Shown: positions 25,631 through 34,146 of the stretch, piece by piece
How the letters are laid out: the number at the start of each line of letters is the position of its first letter
How positions within the stretch are numbered: the stretch's first letter is position 1
Origin: an uncultured Nocardioidaceae bacterium
GTDB taxonomy: Bacteria > Actinomycetota > Actinomycetes > Propionibacteriales > Nocardioidaceae
Direction: 5' to 3'
NCBI GenBank assembly: GCA_902805845.1
Contig: CADCUI010000002.1
Coordinates: 1 to 64,000, forward strand
DNA length: 64,000 bases
Translations under genes and position numbers: made by a program
The notes under the pieces: generated by a model
Databases searched by the model: none
What the model was told of the DNA's origin: nothing
Seen by the model: only the letters and a program-made list of their open reading frames with translations

Positions 25631-25723
25631 GCACACGCGCACGCTCACCGGTTCGCCGCCGCGTTTACTTTCTGTCGCATTTTCCGGCCGGGCGCTCTTT
25701 ACGTTGATACGTTCCGACGTGTT

Positions 25724-28636
25724 ATGGGAGACGCTTCGCCGGCTGCTTTGCAGAGGCGGTTCACTGTCGCGCTGGGAGCGGCAGTGCTGGCGTGCGCGCT
25801 CTTCGCCGGGCTGCTGAACAGCTCGCTCTCCGCCAACGACCGGCAAGCGGTCAGCGTCGCCGGGCTCATCCTCGGGGGCGTCGCCGTCGTCCTGAGCTGC
25901 GCGCGCACCGCGATGAAGGCTCGTGCCCGGCGCCGCCGCTCCTTTGTGCTGCTGGCCTCGGCCGCCGCGATCGGGCTTCTGGGAAACCTTTACGGCGCGG
26001 TGGTGTCCAGCGACTCTTCGGAGAATCCCAGCCTGCTGGTCAACGGCAGCATCATGCTCGGCATGCTGGTCTCCATCGCCGGGCTGCTGAAGCTGCCCTC
26101 GGTCCGCCAGCGGGGCGAGAAGCTCGTGCTGATGGTCCTCGACGGCTTGGTCATGGGCGGAGCGGTCCTGGTGATCGTCTCGATCGTCGTCTACTCGCGG
26201 ATGCTGAGCTCCCTGGGGTCACCGGACGCGAGCCTGGCCTTCCAGGTGGTGTGGGTGCTGCTCCCGCTGCTCGACGTCGCCTTGGCCACGGTCGCCCTGC
26301 TGCTCATCATGCGGAGCCGAGAGGCGCGGGGGTTCTTCTCGCTCATCGGCGCCGGGTTCCTCCTCTACGCCGTGTCGGACCTCGCCTACGCCGTCGAGTC
26401 GGCGCAGGACCGCTTCGGCTTCGGGACCCTTCAGGACATGGGCTGGATCGCCGGCTACCTGCTCTTCGCCGCGGCCGCCTGGCATCCCGACGCCGCCACC
26501 CCGGCGGAGGAGCGCAACATCGAGCCGACCTCCGACGTCCTGGGGACGGTGCTCGTCTTCGGCGTCCTGCTCACCGCGCTCACCGTCCAGCTGGTCTACC
26601 CCCAGAAAGAGACTCTGACCGGCACCCAGACCGTCCTCTGGCTGTTCTTCGTGCTGGCGGTCGGGATCCGGCAGAGCCTGCTGACCGCCGACAACGCGAA
26701 CCTGCGTTCCGGGCTCGAGCAGCGGGTGCGCGAGCAGACCGCCGACCTTCGCCGGATGGCCCACCGCACCGAGACGCTGCTGCGCTCGGTGGGAGACGGC
26801 ATCTACGGCGTCGACCTCGAGGGACGGATCAGCTTCGTCAACCCCTCCGGCGCACGCGCGTTGGGCTACGACCCTGACGAGCTGCTCGGCGCCAACGCCC
26901 ACGAGAGGTTCCACGCCGTGCAGGAGGACGGCAGCCCCTTCCCCGTGGACGGCTGCTACGTCACGGAGGCGATCCGTCACGGGTTCGTCTCCTCCGCCGA
27001 GGAGGACGTCTATGTGCGTGCCGACGGCAGCACCTTCCCGGTGGAGATCACCTCCAGCCCGCTCGTCGACGACGACCGCGTCTCCGGCGCGGTCGTGGTC
27101 TTCCGCGACGTCACCCAGCGGCAGGAGGTCGACCGGATGAAGAACGAGTTCCTCTCGGTCGTCAGCCACGAGCTCCGCACGCCGCTCACCTCCATCCGGG
27201 GATCTCTGGGGCTGGTGGCCAGCGGCTCGCTCGTGGAGCTCACCCCGCAGGCGGAGCGCATGGTGTCGATCGCGTTGGAGAGCAGCGAGCGGCTCACACG
27301 GCTCATCAACGACATCCTCGACATCGAACGGATCCAGTCCGGCAAGCTTCCGATGAACCTGACGCCACACGCGGCAGGGCACCTCCTCGAGGCGACGGCG
27401 ACCGAGATGAACGGACTGGCGGCCATGGCCGACGTACGCCTCGAGGTGTCGAGCGAAGCCGGGCGGGTGCTGGCCGATGCGGACCGGATGGTACAGGCGC
27501 TGACGAACCTCGTCGGCAACGCCGTCAAGTTCTCGCCGGCCGGTGCCGTGGTGCGGCTGGAGGCGGTGGCCGACGAGAGCCACATGACGTTTGCGGTCCA
27601 CGACGAGGGGCGGGGCATCCCGGAGGACAAGCTCGAGTCGGTCTTCGAGCCGTTCGAGCAGGTCGACTCCACCGACGCCCGCCAGAAGGGCGGCACGGGG
27701 CTCGGCCTGTCGATCTGCCGCGGGATCGTCGAGCGCCACGGCGGCAGGATCTGGGCGGAGAGCCATGCCGACACCGGCACCACAGTGCGGTTCACGCTGC
27801 CGAAGGTGCGCTCCCTCGACTCCGCCGACCAGGAACCCCCGTTGGACGCGCCGGTCGTGCTGGTCTGCGACGAGGACTCCGACGTGGTGACCTCGGTCAG
27901 CGCGATGCTCGGCCGTCACGGTTACCGACCGGTCGCCGTGAGCGACGGCTCCGACGTCCTGGCGCGGGCGGCGACGAGCCGGCCCGCTGCTGTCCTTCTC
28001 GGCGCCGTGCTGAACGGCAGGTCCGGGGCCGACATCCTCGGGCGGCTCAGGACGCTCGAGCGGACTCGCAACATCCCGGTCATCGCCGTCTCGGACGCGG
28101 AGAGGGAGGATGCTGGCTCATCGCTCGCCGCGGGGGCGGACGGGTGGCTGGTGAAGCCCGTGACCGAGGAGCGGCTCATCGCGACGGTGGCCACGGCGCT
28201 CGAGGGACGCCGCCGGCACGCCGGCGTCCTCATCGTCGAGGACGACGAGGACCTCGCCGGCGTCCTGCGGATGCTGCTCAGCAGCCGGGGCCTGGACGTC
28301 GCGCACGTCACTTCCGTCGAGCAGGCGGTCGCCCAAGGCAGGGTGATGCGCCCACAGGTGGTGGTGCTGGACCTGGGGCTCCCCGACGGTGACGGCTCGG
28401 AGGTCGTCGCCAGGCTCCGGGAGGAAGGCGCTCTGGAGGAGACCGCGGTCGTGGTCTACAGCGCCGACGACGTGCTCGACGAGCACGCCGACGGCCTCGA
28501 CGACAGGACCGTCTTCCTCACCAAGGCACGGGTGACCCCGGAGGAGCTCGAGGACCGGGTACTGGATCTGATCGATGCGATGACGAGGACGACAATGGGA
28601 GGCGACCTTGAGAGTGCATCAAGTTTCCGTGGCTGA
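25724..28636 (+). CDS. Membrane hybrid histidine kinase with two receivers
   Basis: A 970-residue sensor. Residues 10-315 carry about ten hydrophobic helices, an uncharacterised membrane sensor. A short coiled segment (LEQRVREQTADLRRM) and a PAS domain (about 345-465, SVGDGIYGVDLEGRISFVN) follow. HisKA has His482 in VVSHELRTPLTS; HATPase blocks are LTNLVGNAVKFSP, DEGRGIPEDKL and GGTGLGLSICRGI. Receiver 1 (about 710-825) has Gly760 in VLLGAVL instead of the phosphoacceptor Asp, so it is probably a pseudo-receiver; receiver 2 (about 832-950) has Asp883 in VVVLDLGLPDGDG and a conserved Lys. The 3' end overlaps the arginine decarboxylase gene by 29 nt. Confidence 0.92.
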   Translation: MGDASPAALQRRFTVALGAAVLACALFAGLLNSSLSANDRQAVSVAGLILGGVAVVLSCARTAMKARARRRRSFVLLASAAAIGLLGNLYGAVVSSDSSENPSLLVNGSIMLGMLVSIAGLLKLPSVRQRGEKLVLMVLDGLVMGGAVLVIVSIVVYSRMLSSLGSPDASLAFQVVWVLLPLLDVALATVALLLIMRSREARGFFSLIGAGFLLYAVSDLAYAVESAQDRFGFGTLQDMGWIAGYLLFAAAAWHPDAATPAEERNIEPTSDVLGTVLVFGVLLTALTVQLVYPQKETLTGTQTVLWLFFVLAVGIRQSLLTADNANLRSGLEQRVREQTADLRRMAHRTETLLRSVGDGIYGVDLEGRISFVNPSGARALGYDPDELLGANAHERFHAVQEDGSPFPVDGCYVTEAIRHGFVSSAEEDVYVRADGSTFPVEITSSPLVDDDRVSGAVVVFRDVTQRQEVDRMKNEFLSVVSHELRTPLTSIRGSLGLVASGSLVELTPQAERMVSIALESSERLTRLINDILDIERIQSGKLPMNLTPHAAGHLLEATATEMNGLAAMADVRLEVSSEAGRVLADADRMVQALTNLVGNAVKFSPAGAVVRLEAVADESHMTFAVHDEGRGIPEDKLESVFEPFEQVDSTDARQKGGTGLGLSICRGIVERHGGRIWAESHADTGTTVRFTLPKVRSLDSADQEPPLDAPVVLVCDEDSDVVTSVSAMLGRHGYRPVAVSDGSDVLARAATSRPAAVLLGAVLNGRSGADILGRLRTLERTRNIPVIAVSDAEREDAGSSLAAGADGWLVKPVTEERLIATVATALEGRRRHAGVLIVEDDEDLAGVLRMLLSSRGLDVAHVTSVEQAVAQGRVMRPQVVVLDLGLPDGDGSEVVARLREEGALEETAVVVYSADDVLDEHADGLDDRTVFLTKARVTPEELEDRVLDLIDAMTRTTMGGDLESASSFRG

Positions 28637-29138
28637 GGCGGACGAGCGTGACGTGGAGGCGTTGGTCCTGCCCATCTCCATCCGCACCGCCGCCGGACAG
28701 GGCCGCACTGCCATGTCGGCGTTCGACGCGGCGCTGCACGGCGCGGGGGTCTCCGACTTCAACCTCATCCGCTTGTCCTCGGTCATCCCGCAGGCCAGCC
28801 GGATCAGCTTCGACTCCGACCCGGTCGTCGGCGACCACGGCGACAAGCTGTACTGCGTGTACGCCGCGGCTCACGCCGCGCGGCCGGGGGAGACCGCCTG
28901 GGCCGGGATCGGCTGGGTCCGGGACCCGTCGGGGAACGGCCTGTTCGTCGAGCACGTCGCGGAGACCGAGGACTCCTTGCTCGAGCTCATCCACCTGAGC
29001 CTCGAGGACATGAACGAGCGGAGAGGCGGTGGGTACGGCCCCGTGGAGTCCGCGACGGCCTCGGTCACCGCCGAGGACCGGCCTGCCTGCGCGCTCGCCT
29101 TCGCCAGCTACCAGGTGGCGGGATGGGACCTCGGATGA
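28608..29138 (+). CDS. Pyruvoyl-dependent arginine decarboxylase
   Basis: A 176-residue proenzyme matching the PvlArgDC family: the block FNLIRLSSVIP contains the self-cleavage pair Ser57-Ser58, which yields a small beta chain and an alpha chain with a pyruvoyl group; ISIRTAAGQGRTAMSAFDAALHGAG and WAGIGW are further family blocks. It turns arginine into agmatine and CO2. A TTG start at 28608 has GGGAGG 5 nt upstream; a GTG at 28614 is the alternative. It starts inside the kinase gene (29-nt overlap) and ends in an ATGA overlap with the GNAT gene, so translation is probably coupled. No agmatinase is adjacent. Confidence 0.88.
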   Translation: MRVHQVSVAEADERDVEALVLPISIRTAAGQGRTAMSAFDAALHGAGVSDFNLIRLSSVIPQASRISFDSDPVVGDHGDKLYCVYAAAHAARPGETAWAGIGWVRDPSGNGLFVEHVAETEDSLLELIHLSLEDMNERRGGGYGPVESATASVTAEDRPACALAFASYQVAGWDLG

Positions 29139-29734
29139 CGACGGCACAGGAGCGGCTCAGCGCCGCGGTGACCGTGGAGGCGGCCGTCGACCAGGAGACC
29201 GCGCACCGCTTCTACAAGCTGTACGTCGAGACCTTCGGCGACCTGGCCACCAAGGCGGTCGCCCGTCAGCTGCTTCACGAGGACGAGTTCATGGCGGAGA
29301 TGCTCGACGGCCGCGTGGACAAGTACCTCGCGCACGACGAGGCGGGGACCGCCGTGGCGATGTGCACGCTGACCCGTCACCTCGAGACGGTCCCGTGGAT
29401 CAGCCCGGCGTACTTCGCGCACCACTTCCCCGAGTACGCCTCCCGCAACGCCGTCCACTACCTCGGCTTCATCCTGGTCGCCCGGGAGTACCGCGGCAGC
29501 CGGCTCTTCTTCGAGATGGTCCGGCAGGTCACCCAGACGGTGGTGTCGCGGCGTGGTCTGTGTGCCTACGACATCTGTGGTTACAACAACGAGGTGCTGG
29601 GGCTGGCCTCCGCCACGGCCTCCCTCCTGCAAGGGCTCGGGAGCTTCGACGTCCAGCGGATCGACACGCAGTCCTACTACCGCGCCACCGTCGCCACCCC
29701 GACTTTGCCCGAAATGCGTCCGCGGTCGAGGTAG
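29135..29734 (+). CDS. GNAT-like acetyltransferase family protein
   Basis: A 199-residue protein. The segment YLGFILVAREYRGSRLFFEMVRQV corresponds to the acyl-CoA-binding strand and helix of a GNAT fold, with VAREYRGSRL in place of the classical Q/RxxGxG/A loop, so the P-loop is degenerate. The C-terminal GLCAYDICGYNNEVLGLAS and the SYYRA ending are also GNAT-like. Coupling by 4 nt to the arginine decarboxylase suggests it acts on agmatine or on a protein of this island; that is inference. ATG 29135 is used; an ATG at 29123 is possible. Confidence 0.68.
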   Translation: MTTAQERLSAAVTVEAAVDQETAHRFYKLYVETFGDLATKAVARQLLHEDEFMAEMLDGRVDKYLAHDEAGTAVAMCTLTRHLETVPWISPAYFAHHFPEYASRNAVHYLGFILVAREYRGSRLFFEMVRQVTQTVVSRRGLCAYDICGYNNEVLGLASATASLLQGLGSFDVQRIDTQSYYRATVATPTLPEMRPRSR

Positions 29735-29779
29735 GCTCCTAGACTCGCCGGAGGAGTCCACGCGAGAGGAGTCGTCGTC

Positions 29780-30235
29780 GTGCCAGGTCGCATGGTGCTC
29801 GTGGTCGACGATGACGACGAGATTCGGGAGATCACCACGCTCGCCCTCGAGATCATGGGCGGCTGGGAGGTCATCGACGCGGACCGGGGCGCGGCTGCCT
29901 TGCGGATGGCGCGCGAGCACCGGCCCGACGTGGTGCTGCTCGACGTCATGATGCCGGAGATGGACGGCCCCACGACCTTCCGCCACCTGCAGGGCGACGC
30001 GGTGACCTGTGACATCCCGGTCATCCTGCTGACGGCCAAGGTGCTGGCCGGTCACGCCCAGCTCTGGGACGACCTGCCGGTCACCGGCGTCATCAGCAAG
30101 CCGTTCAACCCCACGACGCTCTCCGACGAGATCGACCGGCTTCTCGACGCCCGCGCCGAGCGGACCCGGCCCCAGATGGCCAAGGCCCGCTGTCTGCCTG
30201 ACACCGCAGCAGGGGTGGCACGCCACCTACCCTGA
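29780..30235 (+). CDS. Single-domain response regulator (CheY-like)
   Basis: A 151-residue stand-alone receiver. Acidic pocket at VVDDDDE, phosphoacceptor Asp55 in VVLLDVMMPEMDGP, Thr-like switch in ILLTAK and the conserved Lys in ISKPFNP. No output domain follows; residues 125-151 are a short tail. It can accept phosphate from the hybrid kinase upstream and act by protein contact, like CheY or SpoIIAA-type adaptors. GTG start with GAGAGGAG upstream, 45 nt after the acetyltransferase gene, probably in the same transcript. Confidence 0.92.
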   Translation: MPGRMVLVVDDDDEIREITTLALEIMGGWEVIDADRGAAALRMAREHRPDVVLLDVMMPEMDGPTTFRHLQGDAVTCDIPVILLTAKVLAGHAQLWDDLPVTGVISKPFNPTTLSDEIDRLLDARAERTRPQMAKARCLPDTAAGVARHLP

Positions 30236-30239
30236 GGTC

Positions 30240-30770
30240 ATGCGCCTGCCCTTCGTGCCCGGACCTCGCGATGTCGTCGAGCTCGTCGAGCGTTGCACGA
30301 CGGCCCTCGACCAGGTGCTCGCCGCCGCGCCGAGGCTGGGGAAGCTCTTGGACGACGTGGAGCAGATCGTCGGCGACGTCAACGCGCTGGTCGCCCGGAT
30401 CGAGGGCACCCGGCGCTCGGCCGACGACCTCATCGGCCGGCTGGAGCTGCCGGTGCAGCGGCTGCTCCCGCTGCTGGACTCGGTTGAGCCGCCGCTCACC
30501 GCCCTGCAGCCGACCTTGGAGAGGCTGGCCGAGACCACCGACCCGAAGGAGGTCGACGCCCTCGTCGCCCTGGTCGACCACCTGCCCGTCCTGGTGGGAC
30601 AGCTGGAGCGAGACATCCTTCCGATCCTCTCGACCCTCGGCAGCGTCGCGCCCGACCTGCACGACCTGCTCGACACCTCGAAGCAGCTCAACGTGATGCT
30701 GGCCCGGCTGCCGGGATACGGTCGCATCAAGCAGCGGGTCGAGGAGGAGCAGGCTGCCCGGGAGGACTGA
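30240..30770 (+). CDS. Helical protein of unknown function
   Basis: A 176-residue, almost entirely helical protein with heptad-like Leu and Val spacing over residues 20-160 (DVVELVERCTTALDQVL, LLDDVEQIVGDVNALVARIEG, LVALVDHLPVLVGQLERDI). It has no signal peptide or membrane span. Similar actinobacterial proteins are sometimes wrongly labelled as RuBisCO large subunit; no RuBisCO motif is present. The start is only 4 nt after the receiver gene's stop, so it is probably the last gene of the kinase island. A coiled-coil adaptor or scaffold role is possible; function not recognised. Confidence 0.72.
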   Translation: MRLPFVPGPRDVVELVERCTTALDQVLAAAPRLGKLLDDVEQIVGDVNALVARIEGTRRSADDLIGRLELPVQRLLPLLDSVEPPLTALQPTLERLAETTDPKEVDALVALVDHLPVLVGQLERDILPILSTLGSVAPDLHDLLDTSKQLNVMLARLPGYGRIKQRVEEEQAARED

Positions 30771-30788
30771 CGGGCAAGGACGACGTGG

Positions 30789-31961
30789 TCAGCCCGGCCG
30801 CACGGCGATCTCGCCACCGGAATTCTTGTCGAGGTGACGTCCGATGACCATACGCTGGATCTGGTTGGTCCCCTCGAAGATCTGCATCACCTTGGCCTCG
30901 CGCATGTAGCGCTCGACGGGGAAGTCCCGGGTGTAGCCGTAGCCGCCGAGCACCTGCACGGCATCGGTCGTGACCTTCATGGCGTTGTCCGTGGCGACCA
31001 GCTTGGCAATCGACGCCTCTCGGGCGAAGGGCAGCCCGCCGTCCCGCAGGCGCGCGGCATGCAGCGTCGTGGCCCGCGCGGAGTCCACAGCCGCTGCCAT
31101 GTCGGCCAGCACGAAGGCCAGTCCTTGGTGGTCGATGATGCGGCTGCCGAACGTCTCCCTCTCCCGGGCGTAGGCGACGGCGTGGTCGAGGGCGCCCTGT
31201 GCAAGTCCGGTGGCGACCGCCGCGATGCCGAGACGGCCGGAGTCCAGCCCCTGCAGTGCGATGCGCAGTCCGTCACCCTCCGCTCCCAGTCGGCGCTCGC
31301 CCCCGACCCGGACCCGATCGAGCCGGATCGTCGTCGTGCTGGATCCGGTCAGTCCCATCTTGCGCTCGGGCGGGTCGGCACTCAGCCCCTCGGCGTCGGC
31401 GGGGACCAGGAAGCACGAGATGCCCCGACGGCCCTCCCCGGTGCGCGCCATCACCGTGTAGAAGTCGGCGTGCCCGCCGTGGGTGATCCACGCCTTCGCC
31501 CCGCTCAGCAGGTAGTCGTCGCCGTCACGGACGGCCTTCGTCCTCATCGCGGACGGGTCGGAGCCAGCCTGGGGCTCCGAGAGCGCGTAGGCGCCGAGCA
31601 GCTCGCCGCCGAGCATCTCGGGCAGCCACCGCTGCCGCTGCTCCTCGCTGCCCTCGGCGAGGAGCGCGTAGCACGACAGCCCGTGGACGCTGACGCCCAC
31701 CGCGACGCTGGCCCACACCGAGGCGATCTCCTCGAGCACCTGGAGGTAGACCTCGTAGGGCTGAGAGCCTCCGCCGTACTCCTCGGGGTAGGTCAGCGAC
31801 AGCAGGCCGGCGCGGCCGAGGGTGCGAAAGACCTCCCGTGGGAAGGTCTCGGAGGACTCGGCCTCCGCTACACCGGGCGCCAGCTCCTTCGTGACGAGGT
31901 CGCGGGTGAGCCTGAGGAGGTCGGCTGACTCCTCGGTGGGCAGCAAGCGGTTGGCGGGCAC
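30789..31961 (-). CDS. Acyl-CoA dehydrogenase
   Basis: A 390-residue flavoenzyme. Family blocks: GAYALSEPQAGSDPSAMRT, GAKAWITHGGHADFYTVMART, QVLGGYGYTRDFPVERYMRE and the catalytic-base block QIFEGTNQIQRMVIGR (Glu of EGTNQIQ). It oxidises an acyl-CoA to the enoyl-CoA with FAD and an electron-transfer flavoprotein in the cytoplasm. Similarity is to the short/branched-chain group; chain length is not certain. GTG 31961 is chosen because AGGAG lies 6 nt upstream. No beta-oxidation partner lies next to it; the RecQ-like gene starts 67 nt away in the opposite direction. Confidence 0.93.
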   Translation of the reverse strand: MPANRLLPTEESADLLRLTRDLVTKELAPGVAEAESSETFPREVFRTLGRAGLLSLTYPEEYGGGSQPYEVYLQVLEEIASVWASVAVGVSVHGLSCYALLAEGSEEQRQRWLPEMLGGELLGAYALSEPQAGSDPSAMRTKAVRDGDDYLLSGAKAWITHGGHADFYTVMARTGEGRRGISCFLVPADAEGLSADPPERKMGLTGSSTTTIRLDRVRVGGERRLGAEGDGLRIALQGLDSGRLGIAAVATGLAQGALDHAVAYARERETFGSRIIDHQGLAFVLADMAAAVDSARATTLHAARLRDGGLPFAREASIAKLVATDNAMKVTTDAVQVLGGYGYTRDFPVERYMREAKVMQIFEGTNQIQRMVIGRHLDKNSGGEIAVRPG

Positions 31962-32028
31962 CGGTGACTCCTGGCTGGGCTGGTGTGCGGACGGGGTCCA
32001 GTCTGCCCGGCCGCCTACGGTGGGTGCC

Positions 32029-34146
32029 GTGACGCTGCCGCCTTCGTCGACCTCCGCCCCACTCGCCGGTGCACGTGCGGAGATCGCCGACCGTGTCATC
32101 ACCGAGATGGCCGGCCCCGGCGCGCGCCTCCGAGACGACCAGCGCACCGCGGTGGCGGCACTGTGCGAGCCGGAGGCACGGGTGCTCGTCGTGCAGGCGA
32201 CCGGCTGGGGGAAGTCGGCGGTGTACTGGGCCGCCACCGCCGTCCGGCGCGCGGAGGGAGCCGGGCCGACGCTGGTCGTCTCACCGCTGCTCTCGCTGAT
32301 GCGTGACCAGGTCGCGGCGGCGGCGCGCGCCGGGCTGCGGGCAGCGACGTTGAACTCCTCGAACATCGACGCCTGGTCGCAGGTCGAGGCTGCGCTCCTC
32401 TCCGGCGAGCTGGACGTGCTGCTGGTCTCGCCCGAGCGCCTGGCCAACCCCGGGTTCGGTCGCCGGGTGCTGGACGGGCTGACCGGCCACCTCGGGCTCG
32501 TCGTCATCGACGAGGCGCACGCGGTGTCGGACTGGGGTCACGACTTCCGGCCCGACTACCGCCGGGTCGCGGACCTCCTCCGACGCCTCAACCCGCGGAC
32601 GCCGGTGCTCGCGACGACCGCGACGGCCAACCAGCGGGTCACCGACGACGTGGCGGGTCAGCTCGGCGAGGCCACGCTGGTGCTGCGAGGACAGCTGGCC
32701 AGGGCGAGCCTCGAGCTCTCGGTCGTGGACAGGCTGACGCCGCTGCAGCGCTACGCCTGGGTGGTCGACCACCTGCCCCGACTGCCGGGCTCGGGGATCG
32801 TGTACGCGCTGACCGTGGCCGACGCCTCCCGGCTGGCCGCCGCCGTCGAGGCCGTGCACGGCTCGCAGGTGAAGGTCGCCGCCTACACCGGACAGCTCGA
32901 CGCGGCGGACCGCGAGCGGCTCGAGGACGCGCTGCGGAGCAACGAGCTCAAGGCACTGGTGGCCACCTCCGCCCTCGGCATGGGCTACGACAAGCCTGAC
33001 CTCGGCTTCGTCGTCCACGTCGGAGCCCCGCCGTCGCCGGTGTCCTACTACCAGCAGGTGGGGCGGGCCGGCCGGGCGATCGAGCACGCGCACGCCGTCC
33101 TGCTCCCCTCCGACGCGGACAAGGGTGTGTGGGACTACTTCGCCACAGCGACGATCCCTGTCCCCGACCAGGTGCAGCGGGTCATCGCCGTCCTGTCGGG
33201 GGACGAGTCGCTCTCGGTGGCCGCGGTGGAGGCGCAGAGCGGCGTGCGCCGCGGACGGGTCGAGCTCATGCTCAAGCAGCTCGCCGTGGACGAGGTCGTG
33301 GAGCGCACCGAGAACGGGTGGCGGAGCACCGGAAAGCCGTGGCAGTACGACCAGCAGCACTACGCCGGTGTGGTCGCCGTACGCCGGCGCGAAGCCGACA
33401 TCATGCGCGCCTACACCCGTGGTGACCGCTGTCTGATGGAGCTGCTCCAGGAGAGCCTCGACGACCCGCACGCCGCGCCGTGCGGCCGGTGCTCCGTCTG
33501 TCGGGGGGCGCTGCCCGGGCAGCTCGCACCCGCGCCGTCTCCCGAGACCGTGCGCGTGGTCGCCGAGGTGCTCCGCGGCGAGGTGCACCACGTCGAGCCC
33601 CGCAAGATGTGGCCGGGAGGCTCGTTCGGCAGCCGCGGTCGGATCCCCGCCGAGGAGGCAGCGGCCGAGGGGCGCGCCCTGGTGTTCGCCGACGCGCCCG
33701 AGTGGCGGGAGACCGTCGCGACGATGTTCGCCCACGACGCGCCCGGGCCCCCGGAGGTGCACGACGCGTGCGTGCGGCTGCTGACGGGCTGGCGGTCGTC
33801 GTGGTCCCGGCGGCCCGAGGTGGTGGTCGACCTGCCGGCGGGAGGCTTCCCGGTGCTCACAGCATCGGTGGCCGACCACGTCGCGGCCGTCGGCAGGTTG
33901 GACCGAGCGACCGTTGCCGTCGCCACGGTGCCGGCAGACCTGCGGGAACGGGGTTCGGCCGAGGAGGCGGCGTACTGGCGCGACAACCTGGACGTCAGTC
34001 CGGCTGCGTCCGCGGTGACGGGCCGTGCGGTGCTGCTCGTCGTGGACGCGACCTCGACGATGTGGCCGGTGACGGTCGCGGCCGCCCTGCTGCGACGGTC
34101 AGGCGCCGCCGCGGTGTTGCCGTTGGTGCTCCACCGCCTGCCCTGA
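32029..34146 (+). CDS. RecQ-family ATP-dependent DNA helicase
   Basis: A 705-residue superfamily 2 helicase. Motif 0/I: RLRDDQRTAVAAL and VVQATGWGKSAVYW (Walker A with Lys); motif II IDEAHAVSDWGHDFRPDY (DEAH, with the RecQ aromatic loop); motif III ATTATA; C-terminal VATSALGMGYDKPDL and QQVGRAGR (motif VI). A Cys cluster C-x16-C-x2-C-x2-C (CGRCSVC) is the zinc-binding element after the helicase core. The last 170 residues are not recognised and replace RQC/HRDC. GTG start is inferred from similarity. Its 3' end overlaps the convergent kinase gene by 48 nt. Confidence 0.9.
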   Translation: MTLPPSSTSAPLAGARAEIADRVITEMAGPGARLRDDQRTAVAALCEPEARVLVVQATGWGKSAVYWAATAVRRAEGAGPTLVVSPLLSLMRDQVAAAARAGLRAATLNSSNIDAWSQVEAALLSGELDVLLVSPERLANPGFGRRVLDGLTGHLGLVVIDEAHAVSDWGHDFRPDYRRVADLLRRLNPRTPVLATTATANQRVTDDVAGQLGEATLVLRGQLARASLELSVVDRLTPLQRYAWVVDHLPRLPGSGIVYALTVADASRLAAAVEAVHGSQVKVAAYTGQLDAADRERLEDALRSNELKALVATSALGMGYDKPDLGFVVHVGAPPSPVSYYQQVGRAGRAIEHAHAVLLPSDADKGVWDYFATATIPVPDQVQRVIAVLSGDESLSVAAVEAQSGVRRGRVELMLKQLAVDEVVERTENGWRSTGKPWQYDQQHYAGVVAVRRREADIMRAYTRGDRCLMELLQESLDDPHAAPCGRCSVCRGALPGQLAPAPSPETVRVVAEVLRGEVHHVEPRKMWPGGSFGSRGRIPAEEAAAEGRALVFADAPEWRETVATMFAHDAPGPPEVHDACVRLLTGWRSSWSRRPEVVVDLPAGGFPVLTASVADHVAAVGRLDRATVAVATVPADLRERGSAEEAAYWRDNLDVSPAASAVTGRAVLLVVDATSTMWPVTVAAALLRRSGAAAVLPLVLHRLP

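Noticed and set aside
30240-30770. RuBisCO large subunit label for the helical protein
   Set aside because: No RuBisCO motif; it is a helical protein of a family that is often mislabelled.
31962-32507. N-terminal extension of the acyl-CoA dehydrogenase
   Set aside because: It is antisense to the RecQ-like gene start, low in complexity, and GTG 31961 has AGGAG upstream.
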